DNA of 39,214 bases from Butyricicoccus_A sp964513445 (GTDB lineage Bacteria; Bacillota; Clostridia; Oscillospirales; Butyricicoccaceae): the NCBI GenBank assembly GCA_964513445.1, contig CAZEMM010000011.1, forward strand, positions 1 to 39,214, given 5' to 3'. The notes beneath the pieces are model-generated. The model had not been told where the DNA came from, ran no database searches, and was given only the letters and a program-made list of their open reading frames with translations. How positions within the stretch are numbered: position 1 is the first letter of the stretch; each line of letters starts with the position of its first letter. This document shows, piece after piece, positions 30,762 to 39,214 of the stretch. The position numbers were made by a program, and so were the translations under genes.

Positions 30762-33033
30762 AGTGATTGCGATAGTAGTTAATCAGGCAGCCGTCCGCAA
30801 TAATCTGACGCTCCGGCTCAGTCAGCGCGCCGGTCGATACCGTAAACGGCTTGACCGTACCATCCGACTTAATGACATATGCCGTCATCTCCGGTGTGTT
30901 TTCCAAAACTGCCTTGCGCACGCCCGGCACGAAGATATAATCGCCCAGCTCAAAAATCTCCGGATTCTCAACAAGGAACGGCGTCATGCCCCAGTTGATG
31001 CAGTTGGAGCGATACCGCTTGGTCGCATACTGCTTGGCGAAATTCGCGCTCGCGCCCATGACGCGCTGGCACGAGGCCGCCTGCTCACGCGCAGAGCCGT
31101 CGCCCGGCATGTTGGCAAAGATCGTCGAGCCGATATCGGTGTTCTCCGGATCGTTTGTGACGCCCGCCGCCGTCAGCGCGGCATAAACCGCCTTGACCTC
31201 CTCCGGCAGGCCCTTTCCAGCCTGACGGTCGCGCTCAATCTGACGCATAACCTTACTGCGGCCGACATATTCCGGATCCTTGCGGCTGAGCGCAAACTCA
31301 GACAGACGCTCCGGGTTGGAACGGTAGGACGACGTCTCGCCGGACGGAATCAGTTCGTCCGTGGTTGTGACCGGATCAGTGATGTACGAGCAGACCTTGA
31401 CGAGCAGATCGTCGGTCAGCGCCGGCATCTCCGGCCAATCCTTGATGTTCGGGCCAAAACGCAGCTCTGCGTCCGGCTCCGCCTTGCCAACGCCGTTAAA
31501 GACGCGCTTTTCATAGACGCCCTTATCGAAGAAATACTTCGGCGTACGGTATTCGACATCCAGCAGGTCGGTCGCCGCCGTCAGCCTGCCGCCGTTTGCG
31601 GCGGTTGCCGCGATCGAGCGCGCGTCCATCAATGCGACCGCACTCATCTGACCCTCTCCCGGCTTGGAGCCCTCGCGGTTCGGAAAGTTTCTCGTGGCAT
31701 GACGGATGGAAAATTCGCCGTTTGCCGGACAGTCTCCTGCACCGAAGCACGGGCCGCAGAAGCACTCGCGGATGATGACGCCGGCCGCGGCAAGATCGGA
31801 CAGCGATCCGTTGCGCATCAGCTCGAGATAGGCGGGCATGGAGCCGGGATAGACGCTCATCGTAAATGCGCCGTTGCCAGTGCTCTTGCCGCGCAGGATA
31901 TCCGCAACAGCCACGATGTTGTCAAACGTACCGCCGGAGCAGCCCGCGACAACGCCCTGATCGACGTAAATATTGCCGTCACTGTGCAGCTTGCTCATCA
32001 AGTCCATATGTGCGGTCTTGGCGATCTGCCGGTTCGCATTCGTCTCGATCTCATGCAGGATGTCCGCCGCGTTCGCCCGCAGCTCATGGATGGTATAGGT
32101 ATAGCTCGGATGCATCGGCATGGCGATCGTGCACTCGATGGTGGACAGGTCGATATAGACGCAGCCGTCATAATAGGCGACAGGCGCCGGCGACAGCTTT
32201 TTATAGGCTTCCGGACGGCCGTGAATCGCGAAGTATTCCTCGGTCTTTTCATCCGTCTCCCAGATGGACGACCAGCAGGTGGTCTCTGTCGTCATGACGT
32301 CGACGGCGTTGCGGTATTCTATCGGCAGGTTCCTGATGCCGGGGCCGACGAATTCCATGACCTTGTTTTTAACGTAGCCGTTTGCATAGACCGCGCCGCA
32401 GATGGACAGCGCGACGTCATGCGGGCCGACGCCCGGCTTCGGCTCGCCGGTCAGATAGATCGCAATGACCTCCGGACGGGCAAAGTCATAGGTTCGGCCG
32501 AGCAGCTGCTTTGCCAGCTCGCCGCCGCCCTCGCCGACTGCCATTGTGCCCAGCGCGCCGTATCGGGTGTGCGAGTCCGATCCAAGAATCATGCGTCCGC
32601 AGCCGGACATCATCTCACGGTTATAGCTGTGGATGACCGCCATATTGGTCGGTACATAGATGCCGCCATATTTCTTTGCGGCGGACAGGGCGAATTTGTG
32701 GTCGTCCTCATTGATGGTGCCGCCGACTGCGCACAGCGAGTTGTGGCAGTTGGTCAGCACATACGGCAGCGGGAACTCCGTCATGCCGGATGCGCGCGCC
32801 GTCTGAATAATGCCGACGTATGTAATGTCATGGCTGGTCATGGAATCAAACTTCAGATTGAGCTTATCCATATCATCGCCATGGTTATGCGCCTTCAAAA
32901 TGCCATAGGCCATCGTACCCTGCGCAGCGGCAGCCTGATTGACCGGCTTGCCCAGCTTTGCGGACAGCTCTGCCGCATCGGTATACAGCTTACCTCCTGC
33001 AAGATAGACGCCGGAATCATACAGTTTAATCAT
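30760..33033 (-). CDS. Aconitase-family [4Fe-4S] hydratase of unknown substrate
   Basis: The 757-residue protein belongs to the aconitase superfamily, whose members add or remove water on hydroxy-acids with a [4Fe-4S] cluster. Candidate cluster ligands are Cys365 (AGCSGG), Cys426 and Cys429 (CGPC), with one more Cys at 424; spacing matches aconitase. GSDSHTRYGALG and the later SIRHATRNFPNREGS are family active-site segments. The C-terminal swivel domain has the ARG-like arginines in YRSNCINWG. It is not a standard citrate aconitase or isopropylmalate isomerase by overall pattern. ATG 33033 follows AGGAGGAG. It sits downstream of carbamate kinase in the ygeXYW cluster, so it may act on a carbon fragment from that pathway. 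Confidence 0.9.
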   Translation of the reverse strand: MIKLYDSGVYLAGGKLYTDAAELSAKLGKPVNQAAAAQGTMAYGILKAHNHGDDMDKLNLKFDSMTSHDITYVGIIQTARASGMTEFPLPYVLTNCHNSLCAVGGTINEDDHKFALSAAKKYGGIYVPTNMAVIHSYNREMMSGCGRMILGSDSHTRYGALGTMAVGEGGGELAKQLLGRTYDFARPEVIAIYLTGEPKPGVGPHDVALSICGAVYANGYVKNKVMEFVGPGIRNLPIEYRNAVDVMTTETTCWSSIWETDEKTEEYFAIHGRPEAYKKLSPAPVAYYDGCVYIDLSTIECTIAMPMHPSYTYTIHELRANAADILHEIETNANRQIAKTAHMDLMSKLHSDGNIYVDQGVVAGCSGGTFDNIVAVADILRGKSTGNGAFTMSVYPGSMPAYLELMRNGSLSDLAAAGVIIRECFCGPCFGAGDCPANGEFSIRHATRNFPNREGSKPGEGQMSAVALMDARSIAATAANGGRLTAATDLLDVEYRTPKYFFDKGVYEKRVFNGVGKAEPDAELRFGPNIKDWPEMPALTDDLLVKVCSYITDPVTTTDELIPSGETSSYRSNPERLSEFALSRKDPEYVGRSKVMRQIERDRQAGKGLPEEVKAVYAALTAAGVTNDPENTDIGSTIFANMPGDGSAREQAASCQRVMGASANFAKQYATKRYRSNCINWGMTPFLVENPEIFELGDYIFVPGVRKAVLENTPEMTAYVIKSDGTVKPFTVSTGALTEPERQIIADGCLINYYRNH

Positions 33034-33209
33034 GAAATACTCCTCCTAAGTATGCTAATTCTTTTTCAATATAGAGGTAACACAAAGATAGAATGCCGGC
33101 CGCAATGCGCGGCGGCATCGTTTGATCTACCCCTGTAATGATACCAGACGTCCCATCATTTTGCAACCTTCTGCATAGGAATGATGCAAAAATCGGCGGG
33201 CTATCCTGC

Positions 33210-33255
33210 AAAAATAGGGAGACAGCCGGCACACCGCGCATCCCAGCGTCTCCCT
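33210..33255 (-). terminator. Terminator after carbamate kinase
   Basis: On the minus strand AGGGAGAC and GTCTCCCT form an 8-bp stem (arms 33216-33223 and 33248-33255) around a GC-rich loop, followed by TATTTTTG. The remaining gap to the hydratase start (33034-33209) has a GC-rich imperfect dyad at about 33094-33119. I see no clear promoter or riboswitch in it. Confidence 0.65.
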
Positions 33256-33259
33256 GATA

Positions 33260-34201
33260 TTATACATGAATGCGCGTGCCGGTTTTCCCTGCCAGTCCGT
33301 CGCCCGCCTTATCCAACAGCGTAATGAGCGCCTCACGCCCCGGCTTGCTCTCGGCGAAGCGAACCGCAGCCATGATCTTCGGCAGCATCGAACCGGGAGC
33401 AAACTGCCCCTCCGCTGCCAGTTCTCTGGCGCGCTGCGCAGTCATCTCATCCAAATCCTCCTGCTCCGGCTTGCCAAAGTGAATTGCAACCTTTTCGACC
33501 GCCGTCAGAATGACCAGCTCGTCCGCGTCCAATTGCTGCGCAAGCAGCGCGGAAACCAGATCCTTGTCAATGACTGCGCTCGCGCCCGCAAGATGGTTGC
33601 CATTCTGAAAGACCGGAATTCCGCCGCCGCCGCAGCAGATGACCATCTCGCCGCAATCCACCAGCGTGCGGATCGCGCCAATCTCCACGATCTCCTCCGG
33701 CTCTGGCGAGGCGACCACGCGCCGATAGCCGCGTCCGGCATCCTCCATCACCACATGTCCGAACCGCCGCGCCTGCTCCTCCGCAATCTCCTTGGTCATG
33801 AATTTGCCGATTGGCTTGCTCGGGTGCGCAAACGACGGACTGCTCGGGTCAACGCGCACCTGCGTGATGACCGTTGATACCGGCACATCCAAAATATTTC
33901 GGTTTCGCAGCTCCTCACGAATCGCGTTTTGCAGGTCATAGCCAATATACGCCTGGCTCATCGCAACACAGACGGACAACGGCGTATTCGGCTGCTCCGG
34001 ATCCTCCCGTTCAAGCGCATACATCGCCTGGTTAATCATACCGACCTGCGGGCCGTTGCCATGCGTGACAATGACCTGATAGCCCGCCTCAATCAAATCG
34101 ACTATGGATTTGGACGTGTGCTTTGCGGCAATCATCTGCTCCGGAAGCGTATTGCCGAGCGCATTGCCGCCCAATGCAAGCACGATTTTCTTTTTGTTCA
34201 A
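33260..34201 (-). CDS. arcC: Carbamate kinase
   Basis: Carbamate kinase transfers the phosphate of carbamoyl phosphate to ADP, releasing CO2 and ammonia and giving one ATP. The 313-residue protein has KIVLALGGNALG at the N-terminus, VTHGNGPQVG, CCGGGGIPV, and DKDLVSALLAQQL with the catalytic and nucleotide-binding residues. TTG 34201 was chosen because GGGAGG lies 10 bases upstream and homologues begin here; ATG 34219 is an alternative that would place that site inside the gene. It follows ygeW, which would supply its carbamoyl phosphate. A strong terminator stands between the two genes. Confidence 0.95.
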   Translation of the reverse strand: MNKKKIVLALGGNALGNTLPEQMIAAKHTSKSIVDLIEAGYQVIVTHGNGPQVGMINQAMYALEREDPEQPNTPLSVCVAMSQAYIGYDLQNAIREELRNRNILDVPVSTVITQVRVDPSSPSFAHPSKPIGKFMTKEIAEEQARRFGHVVMEDAGRGYRRVVASPEPEEIVEIGAIRTLVDCGEMVICCGGGGIPVFQNGNHLAGASAVIDKDLVSALLAQQLDADELVILTAVEKVAIHFGKPEQEDLDEMTAQRARELAAEGQFAPGSMLPKIMAAVRFAESKPGREALITLLDKAGDGLAGKTGTRIHV

Positions 34202-34236
34202 TGCGATTTCGCCTCCCATCAATTTTACCCCGTATT

Positions 34237-34280
34237 AAAAAAACTGCACCAACAGGGAACCGCTTTCCCCGTTGGCGCAA
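34237..34280 (-). terminator. Strong terminator between ygeW and carbamate kinase
   Basis: On the minus strand a stem of about 15 bp with two G-T pairs (arms 34245-34259 and 34265-34279, 5-base loop) runs into seven T residues (34237-34243). Either the operon ends here with partial read-through into arcC, or arcC has its own promoter, which I cannot find with confidence. Confidence 0.78.
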
Positions 34281-34301
34281 TTCCAGCCTCTACCGGATCA
34301 T

Positions 34302-35495
34302 TCAGCCAAATACGCGCTGTGTGCCGCGCTGCTCCAGCTTGTTCAAAATGTCCTGCGGGTTTTCAAATTTTGCGAGGAAAATCATCGCCGCAATGATATA
34401 CGGCTTAAATGAAGCCTCCTTATACAGCGGCACGCGATAGCGGTCAAATACCGACGCGTCGACCTCTCCGGTTTCACAGGATACGCCGGAAATATCCGCC
34501 GGCAGGCAGTGCAGGTACAGTGCCTTTCCGTCCTTTGTCAGCCGCATCATCTCCTCGGTGCACGCCCAATCGGTATGCTCGGCATTTTGCGCCAGCAGCT
34601 CCTGCTCCAGCGTCTGGATGCCCGCGTCATCTCCCTGCGCATACAGATTGGTGCGCTTCTCCATTGCGGCAAACGGCGCCCACGACTTCGGATAAACGAT
34701 ATCCGCATCGCGGAATGCCTCCGCCATATCATGCGTCTTGGTAAACGTGCCGCCGGACTTTTGGCAGTTCGCCTTTGCGATCTCCTCGACCTCTGGCATG
34801 ACCTCATAGCCCTCCGGATGCGCCAGCACGACGTCCATGCCGAAGCGGCTCATCAGACCGATGACGCCCTGCGGAACCGACAGCGGCTTTCCATAGGACG
34901 GCGAATATGCCCAGCTCATCGCGATCTTCTTGCCCTTCAGGTTTTCCACGCCGCCAAACTCATGGATAATATGCAGCATATCCGCCATGCACTGCGTCGG
35001 ATGGTCGATGTCGCACTGCAAATTGACCAGCGTCGGGCGCTGCTCCAAAATGCCCTGGTCATGGCCCTCCTTGACGGCGTTTACGACATCATGCATATAT
35101 TTATTGCCCTTGCCGATGTACATATCGTCGCGAATGCCGATAACATCCGCCATAAACGAGATCATGTTCGCCGTCTCGCGCACCGTCTCGCCGTGTGCGA
35201 TCTGGGATTTCCCCTCGTCCAAATCCTGCACCTCAAGGCCAAGCAAATTGCAGGCGGAGGCGAAGGAAAAGCGTGTGCGCGTCGAATTGTCGCGGAACAG
35301 CGAGATCCCCAAGCCGGATTCAAACACCTTTGTCGAGATGTTGTTCTCGCGCATAAAACGCAGCGCGTCCGCCACTGTAAATACGGCTTCCAGCTCTTCA
35401 TCCGACTTTTCCCACGTCAGGAAAAAGTCGTTTTTATACATATCCTTAAAATTCAGCGCATTGAGCTTCGCTATATATTCCTGTAATGTCTTCAA
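34302..35495 (-). CDS. ygeW: YgeW, knotted carbamoyltransferase
   Basis: YgeW belongs to the transcarbamylase family and has the knotted fold; its natural substrate is not settled. The 397-residue length matches E. coli YgeW (about 396). Carbamoyl-phosphate motifs are FRDNSTRTRF (Ser71-Arg75), DHPTQCMADM and HCLPADI. In this setting it probably works in reverse, moving a carbamoyl group from a ureido compound to phosphate for carbamate kinase. Start TTG 35495 follows AGGAGG at eight bases; no in-frame ATG is well placed. The ygeY stop is 20 bases upstream, so the two are co-transcribed. Confidence 0.95.
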   Translation of the reverse strand: MKTLQEYIAKLNALNFKDMYKNDFFLTWEKSDEELEAVFTVADALRFMRENNISTKVFESGLGISLFRDNSTRTRFSFASACNLLGLEVQDLDEGKSQIAHGETVRETANMISFMADVIGIRDDMYIGKGNKYMHDVVNAVKEGHDQGILEQRPTLVNLQCDIDHPTQCMADMLHIIHEFGGVENLKGKKIAMSWAYSPSYGKPLSVPQGVIGLMSRFGMDVVLAHPEGYEVMPEVEEIAKANCQKSGGTFTKTHDMAEAFRDADIVYPKSWAPFAAMEKRTNLYAQGDDAGIQTLEQELLAQNAEHTDWACTEEMMRLTKDGKALYLHCLPADISGVSCETGEVDASVFDRYRVPLYKEASFKPYIIAAMIFLAKFENPQDILNKLEQRGTQRVFG

Positions 35496-35515
35496 TGGTC
35501 TTCCTCCTGCCCGTT

Positions 35516-36832
35516 TTACTTGTTTTTGATATAGGTGGTCGGCAGCGCCGCGTAGACCGCCGCGCACTTGACCAAATCTTCCTTCCACGTGATTTCATTT
35601 GGCGCATGCGCCTGCGCCTCCGCGCCCGGGCCAAACCCGATGCACGGAATGCCGTTGCGTCCCATGATGGTGACACCGTTGGTGGAGAACGTCCATTTAT
35701 CAATCAGCGGACGTGCTCTGCGCATCGCGTCCTCAGAAGCCGGACCGCTTCTCGTATCGCCGTACAGGCCGGTATACGCTTCCTTCAGCGACTGCGTGAT
35801 GACGTCGTCCTCCGGAAGAACCCACGTCGGGAAATAGCACTCGATCGGATACACCAGACCGGTGTACGACGGGCGGTCATACTGATACATCGAAACGGTG
35901 ACCGCATCGCCGTATTTCCTGCACGCCGGCAGGTCACGGATCTCCTGCAGGCAGGACTCCCATGTCTCGCCTGCGGTCATGCGGCGGTCAAGCGACACGG
36001 CGCACGAGTCTGCGACGGCACAGCGCGACGGCGAGGTGAAGAAAATCTCGGAGACCGTGACGGTGCCGCGCGTCAGGAAACGCGCCTCCTCCCAATCCGG
36101 ATTGTATTTCGGATTGAGCATTTTGACCAGACCCTTGATCTCCGTGCCGTCCGCGTCATCGTTTTCATTGAGCGCGCGCACATCCTGCAAAATATCCGCC
36201 ATTTTATAGATGGCGTTATCGCCGCGCTCCGGCGCGGAACCATGGCACGAAACGCCCGTGACATCCACGCGAATCTCCATGCGACCGCGGTGTCCGCGAT
36301 AGATGCCGCCGTCAGTCGGCTCGGTGGAGACGACAAATTCCGGCTTTACACCGTCCTCTCGGATAATGTACTGCCAGCACAGGCCGTCACAGTCCTCCTC
36401 CTGTACTGTGCCGGTTACCAAAACGGTATACGCGTCGGTCAGCAGCCCGAGGTCCTTCATAATCTTTGCGCCGTAGACAGCGGAGACAATGCCGCCCATC
36501 TGGTCGGAGCCACCGCGCCCGCCGATCTCCGTCTCGTTTTCATAGCCCTCATACGGGTCGAACTTCCAGTTTTCGATGTAACCGATACCGACGTTGTCGA
36601 TGTGCGCGTCAAACGCAATCAGCGTTTTGCCCGTACCCATGTAGCCGAGCACATTGCCCTGCGGATCGATGTCCACACGGTCAAAGCCGACCGCGCGCAT
36701 CTCCTGCGCGATACGGTCAATATGTCCCTTTTCCTGGCAGCTCTCACCCGGTATCCGAATCAGGTCACGCAGAAATTTGGTCATATCCGCTTCATATGCC
36801 TGTGCCGCCTGTTTAATGCCTTCAAAATCCAT
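35516..36832 (-). CDS. ygeY: YgeY, M20-family metallohydrolase
   Basis: The 438-residue protein is an M20-type di-zinc hydrolase of the YgeY group (called selenium metabolism-linked because of where E. coli relatives lie). Metal and catalytic motifs are FDAHIDNVG, GRGGSDQMGG, the catalytic Glu pair in TVQEEDCDG, STEPTDGG, and a C-terminal His in AEAQAHAPNE. It probably opens an amide or ureido bond in the pathway intermediate. ATG 36832 follows AAGGAGGT. No in-frame TGA suggests selenocysteine. It is flanked by dpaL and ygeW. Confidence 0.95.
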   Translation of the reverse strand: MDFEGIKQAAQAYEADMTKFLRDLIRIPGESCQEKGHIDRIAQEMRAVGFDRVDIDPQGNVLGYMGTGKTLIAFDAHIDNVGIGYIENWKFDPYEGYENETEIGGRGGSDQMGGIVSAVYGAKIMKDLGLLTDAYTVLVTGTVQEEDCDGLCWQYIIREDGVKPEFVVSTEPTDGGIYRGHRGRMEIRVDVTGVSCHGSAPERGDNAIYKMADILQDVRALNENDDADGTEIKGLVKMLNPKYNPDWEEARFLTRGTVTVSEIFFTSPSRCAVADSCAVSLDRRMTAGETWESCLQEIRDLPACRKYGDAVTVSMYQYDRPSYTGLVYPIECYFPTWVLPEDDVITQSLKEAYTGLYGDTRSGPASEDAMRRARPLIDKWTFSTNGVTIMGRNGIPCIGFGPGAEAQAHAPNEITWKEDLVKCAAVYAALPTTYIKNK

Positions 36833-36928
36833 CTCTAAGTACCTCCTTATCATCTCATATGTTGAATTATATGCTGAAATTTACACTATTTCTCTGCAGC
36901 ATGATTACGCTGCCGCGCGTTTTCCGCT

Positions 36929-38179
36929 TCACTTTGGTATGCGCACATCGTCCGGCGCGAACGGCTCTCTGATGCCGTACAGGCCGTCCCACACGATCTC
37001 ACGGAAGCGAACCGGATCAGTATTGCCCTCGGTCGAAACCAGCAGCACCTCCGCGTTCTCATCCAGCCGGAGAGCCTCGCGAACATCCGCATAATTCTCA
37101 CGCGCCATCAGCACGCCGAGCAGCCCCATTGTGACGGAGCCGGATTCGCCCGAAATAATTTCAGGGTCGCCTCGAAGCGGGACGCCATACATGCGCGTGC
37201 CGCGCGCGCTCATCCAATCGGGACAGGCCGCAAACGCCGATGCATGGTTGCGCAAAATATCCCATGCGATGGTGTTGCCCTCGCCGCAGGCAAGCCCCGC
37301 CATGATCGTCGGCATATCGCCGGTGACGTTGACCAGACTGCCATCCGCCCGCTTGGCGCTGCGGTACAGGCAGCTCGCCGCGTTCGCCTCAACCACAACC
37401 ATGATGGGCGGATTGTCCGGATATCGGTTTGCGAAATAGCCGACGACCGCACCTGCCAGCGAGCCTACGCCCGCCTGGATAAAAATATGCGTTGGCCGCT
37501 CACAGCCGTCCGCCAGCATCTGCCGGTCCGCCTCCAACGCCAGCGTGCCGTAGCCCTGCATAATCCACGACGGAATTTCTTCATAGCCCTCCCATGCGGT
37601 ATCCTGCACCATCACGCCGTTTGGCGTGCGCTCTGCCTCAGTCGCAGCCAGCCGGACGCATTCATCGTAATTCATATCCTCAATCGTGACCTCGGCGCCC
37701 AGCGCACGGATGTTGTTCAGCCGAGTCGGCGTCGTGCCCTTTGGCATGCGGACGACCGCCTTTTGCCCCAGCCGCTTTGCCGCCCACGCAATGCCACGGC
37801 CATGGTTGCCGTCCGTCGCGGTGAAAAACGTCGCGTGGCCGAACGCATCGCGCAGCTCCTGCGAGGTGAGCGCGGCATACGGCAGCTGTCCGATATCGCG
37901 CTCGGTCTGCTTCGCAATATATCGCCCGATGGCAAACGAGCCGCCGAGCACCTTGAAGGCGTTCAGCCCAAAGCGATAGGATTCGTCCTTTACATACACA
38001 TTGCGCACGCCGAGATAGCGCGCCATCTGCTCCAGCTTATGCAGCGGCGTTACGCGATACTCCGGAAAGCTTCTGTGAAACAGATTGGCTTTTTTGACGT
38101 TTTCCAAGCTCATAAGCTGCAAATACCGGTCGTCCGTTTTGGGAACCTGATTTTGCGTCACATGCAATTCTAGATCCAT
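36929..38179 (-). CDS. dpaL: Diaminopropionate ammonia-lyase (YgeX)
   Basis: DpaL uses PLP to split 2,3-diaminopropionate into pyruvate and two ammonia molecules. The 416-residue protein has the PLP Lys76 in RFGLNAFKVLGG, the phosphate-binding TATDGNHGRG, a Gly-rich loop QAGVGSLAGAVVG and the C-terminal STEGNTDP. It is of the fold-type II family and close to E. coli YgeX in length (398). ATG 38179 follows GGAGGT; longer N-termini have no similarity. It leads the ygeXYW operon behind its own promoter. Confidence 0.96.
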   Translation of the reverse strand: MDLELHVTQNQVPKTDDRYLQLMSLENVKKANLFHRSFPEYRVTPLHKLEQMARYLGVRNVYVKDESYRFGLNAFKVLGGSFAIGRYIAKQTERDIGQLPYAALTSQELRDAFGHATFFTATDGNHGRGIAWAAKRLGQKAVVRMPKGTTPTRLNNIRALGAEVTIEDMNYDECVRLAATEAERTPNGVMVQDTAWEGYEEIPSWIMQGYGTLALEADRQMLADGCERPTHIFIQAGVGSLAGAVVGYFANRYPDNPPIMVVVEANAASCLYRSAKRADGSLVNVTGDMPTIMAGLACGEGNTIAWDILRNHASAFAACPDWMSARGTRMYGVPLRGDPEIISGESGSVTMGLLGVLMARENYADVREALRLDENAEVLLVSTEGNTDPVRFREIVWDGLYGIREPFAPDDVRIPK

Positions 38180-38239
38180 ATGCGAGACCTCCATTCCTGT
38201 TTGCCGATGGTTTTTTGTCATCTGTTCAAATCCATCTTT

Positions 38240-38267
38240 ATCATAACACAGTATGGACAAATTGCAA
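38240..38267 (-). promoter_or_regulatory. Promoter of the dpaL operon
   Basis: On the minus strand TTGCAA (38262-38267) and TATGAT (38240-38245) are 16 bases apart. The upstream 30 bases are A/T runs like an UP element, with a TTTTAG-N5-CTAAAA dyad that may end the regulator transcript or bind a regulator. Confidence 0.55.
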
Positions 38268-38346
38268 GCATTTTCCAAAAATTATTTTAGGTTTTCTAAA
38301 AAAAATTTAGCATCCATTTTTGTGCAATCTTACCAATCAGGCGCGA

Positions 38347-38976
38347 TCATTCCTTTGTGCTTCCGATATAGCTGTACAGGGTAAATTTCGAGATGCCGAA
38401 ATAGGCCGCCACCTTGTCGCCGGAGTGCGTGATAAGGAAGGCGCCGGTATCGTTGAGATACTTGATGGCTGCGATCTTGTCGTCCTTGTTCATCAGCGCG
38501 ACCGGCTTGCCGACCAGCGCGACCGACTGCTCCAGTAAATGATCGAGCAGCTCGTTGACGTTGTGTGGAATCTCATGCGGCTGCTCATTTTCGCGCGTGG
38601 CGGACAGCATGTTTTGCAGCGTATTCTGCGCGGCAAGCAGCGTTGAAATATCAAAGTTGATGGAAAAAATATACTCCGGCCTGCCTTCGTCATCCTTGAT
38701 AAAGATCGTGGACGACTTGAGCACCTTGCCGTCACTCGTGCTGGTCAGGTAGCCCAGCTGATCGGTCAGCGCTCCGCCATCCTGCTTGAGCGCCTTGAGC
38801 ACGATTTCAGACGGCCCATCCCCTACGCTTCGGTTGGAAACCTGTCCGTTTTCAATGCAGACGATGGAGCGTTCCACATCGCCCGAGCGCAGATCATGCA
38901 CGACGATCTCACAATTGGGGCCAAACTGCGCCGCAAGCCCCGCCGCAAGCTGCTTTAAAACAGTGGGTGTATTCAT
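38347..38976 (-). CDS. DauR/YheO-like transcriptional regulator (PAS-like plus HTH)
   Basis: The 209-residue protein has an N-terminal YheO-like PAS domain (about 1-120, with FGPNCEIVVHDLRSGDVERS and IENGQVSNRSVGDGPS) and a C-terminal HTH_22-type DNA-binding domain (LNDTGAFLITHSGDKVAAYF, then FTLYSYI). DauR, a relative, controls D-arginine catabolism. ATG 38976 follows AGGAGGGG; an open frame continues upstream to the window edge but has no ribosome site or family similarity. It precedes the dpaL operon on the same strand by 167 bases and is its likely regulator. Its ligand may be an amino-acid-like substrate. Confidence 0.9.
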   Translation of the reverse strand: MNTPTVLKQLAAGLAAQFGPNCEIVVHDLRSGDVERSIVCIENGQVSNRSVGDGPSEIVLKALKQDGGALTDQLGYLTSTSDGKVLKSSTIFIKDDEGRPEYIFSINFDISTLLAAQNTLQNMLSATRENEQPHEIPHNVNELLDHLLEQSVALVGKPVALMNKDDKIAAIKYLNDTGAFLITHSGDKVAAYFGISKFTLYSYIGSTKE

Positions 38977-39214
38977 CTTATTCCCCTCCTGTCCATGGGA
39001 AATTTTCGTCATATTTTTTGTTTTCAGATACCGCCTACAATACTTTAGACTGTAGAAAAAGTGAAATCTCAATGCGTACCATGAAATGATTTCGTCATGA
39101 GCTGTCAGCGCCAGCAGAAAGCGGATTACAAACTCGTCATTTTTGGCGACATGTGCGTCAAAATGACACCTCTCAGCCCGGAAGTGTGCGAGCGAATGCG
39201 CGTGCGCGCACCGG
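38977..39214. other. Upstream region of the regulator, no clear gene
   Basis: This 238-base edge region contains the regulator ribosome site but no convincing promoter. A plus-strand frame is open from ATG 39097 to the window edge, but it has no ribosome site and I cannot tell whether it begins a gene. Confidence 0.4.

Noticed and set aside
33094..33119. GC-rich dyad in the leader before the hydratase as a terminator
   Set aside because: The dyad is imperfect and no T-run follows on the minus strand.
30763..33138. Long plus-strand open frame of 791 codons
   Set aside because: It is antisense to the aconitase-like hydratase, which has clear cluster-binding motifs; the opposite frame has none.
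35516..36832. Possible selenoprotein because of the YgeY family name
   Set aside because: The frame has no internal TGA and no selenocysteine insertion hairpin is evident.
35486..36838. Plus-strand open frame over ygeY
   Set aside because: It is the mirror of a strongly conserved M20 hydrolase gene and lacks a ribosome site.
39097..39214. Plus-strand open frame running off the window
   Set aside because: No ribosome site, only 39 codons visible and no recognisable motif; it cannot be called from this sequence.

Overview
The window reads as a chromosomal piece of a moderately high-GC, anaerobic, spore-forming Clostridia bacterium, probably an Oscillospirales-type gut organism. The support is a SpoIIGA/SigE pair, strong AGGAGG-type ribosome sites with several TTG or GTG starts, pyruvate phosphate dikinase plus pyruvate kinase, LanFEG- and BceAB-style peptide-response modules, and a ygeX-ygeY-ygeW-carbamate kinase cluster. 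The lineage is inference; no rRNA or other marker gene is present. I found no tRNA, rRNA, insertion sequence, prophage or CRISPR array.

Layout. 1-2453 (minus): ppdK, its 3' end outside the window. 2767-6253 (minus): a little-described gene group made of a SARP-like regulator with a degenerate GGDEF-like tail, a coiled-coil protein, an intact type I signal peptidase, a small unknown protein, and a second signal peptidase that has lost its catalytic residues. 6524-11464 (plus): response regulator, single-TM histidine kinase, ABC ATPase and a large FtsX-type permease. 11550-13123 (minus): sigE and spoIIGA. 13323-17160 (plus): a DHHW-MBOAT-DHHW cassette, probably for O-acylation of an envelope glycan. 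17208-20555: ylmH (minus) diverging from birA and a thioredoxin-reductase-like flavoprotein (plus), then a Cys-rich protein (minus). 20709-22492 (plus): FAH-family enzyme and HAD phosphatase. 22536-26971: a LanFEG-type ABC transporter (minus) diverging from its two-component system (plus). 27042-28412: MATE exporter (minus). 28677-30646: PsiE-like membrane protein and pyruvate kinase (plus). 30760-38976 (minus): an aconitase-like hydratase, carbamate kinase, ygeW, ygeY, dpaL/ygeX and a DauR-like regulator, forming a catabolic cluster for a nitrogen-rich substrate.

How they work together. DpaL would release pyruvate and ammonia. YgeW with carbamate kinase would turn a carbamoyl group into ATP. 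Pyruvate kinase and PPDK sit on the PEP/pyruvate node. The two ABC/two-component modules look like peptide-antibiotic sensing and defence. Both have direct repeats about one helical turn apart just upstream of the transporter -10 element.

The most unusual points are the pseudo-signal-peptidase group with its GGDEF-like regulator, the aconitase-like hydratase tied to the ygeXYW-carbamate kinase cluster, the phased repeats, a histidine kinase without a recognisable G1 box, and the fully overlapping divergent ylmH/birA promoters.
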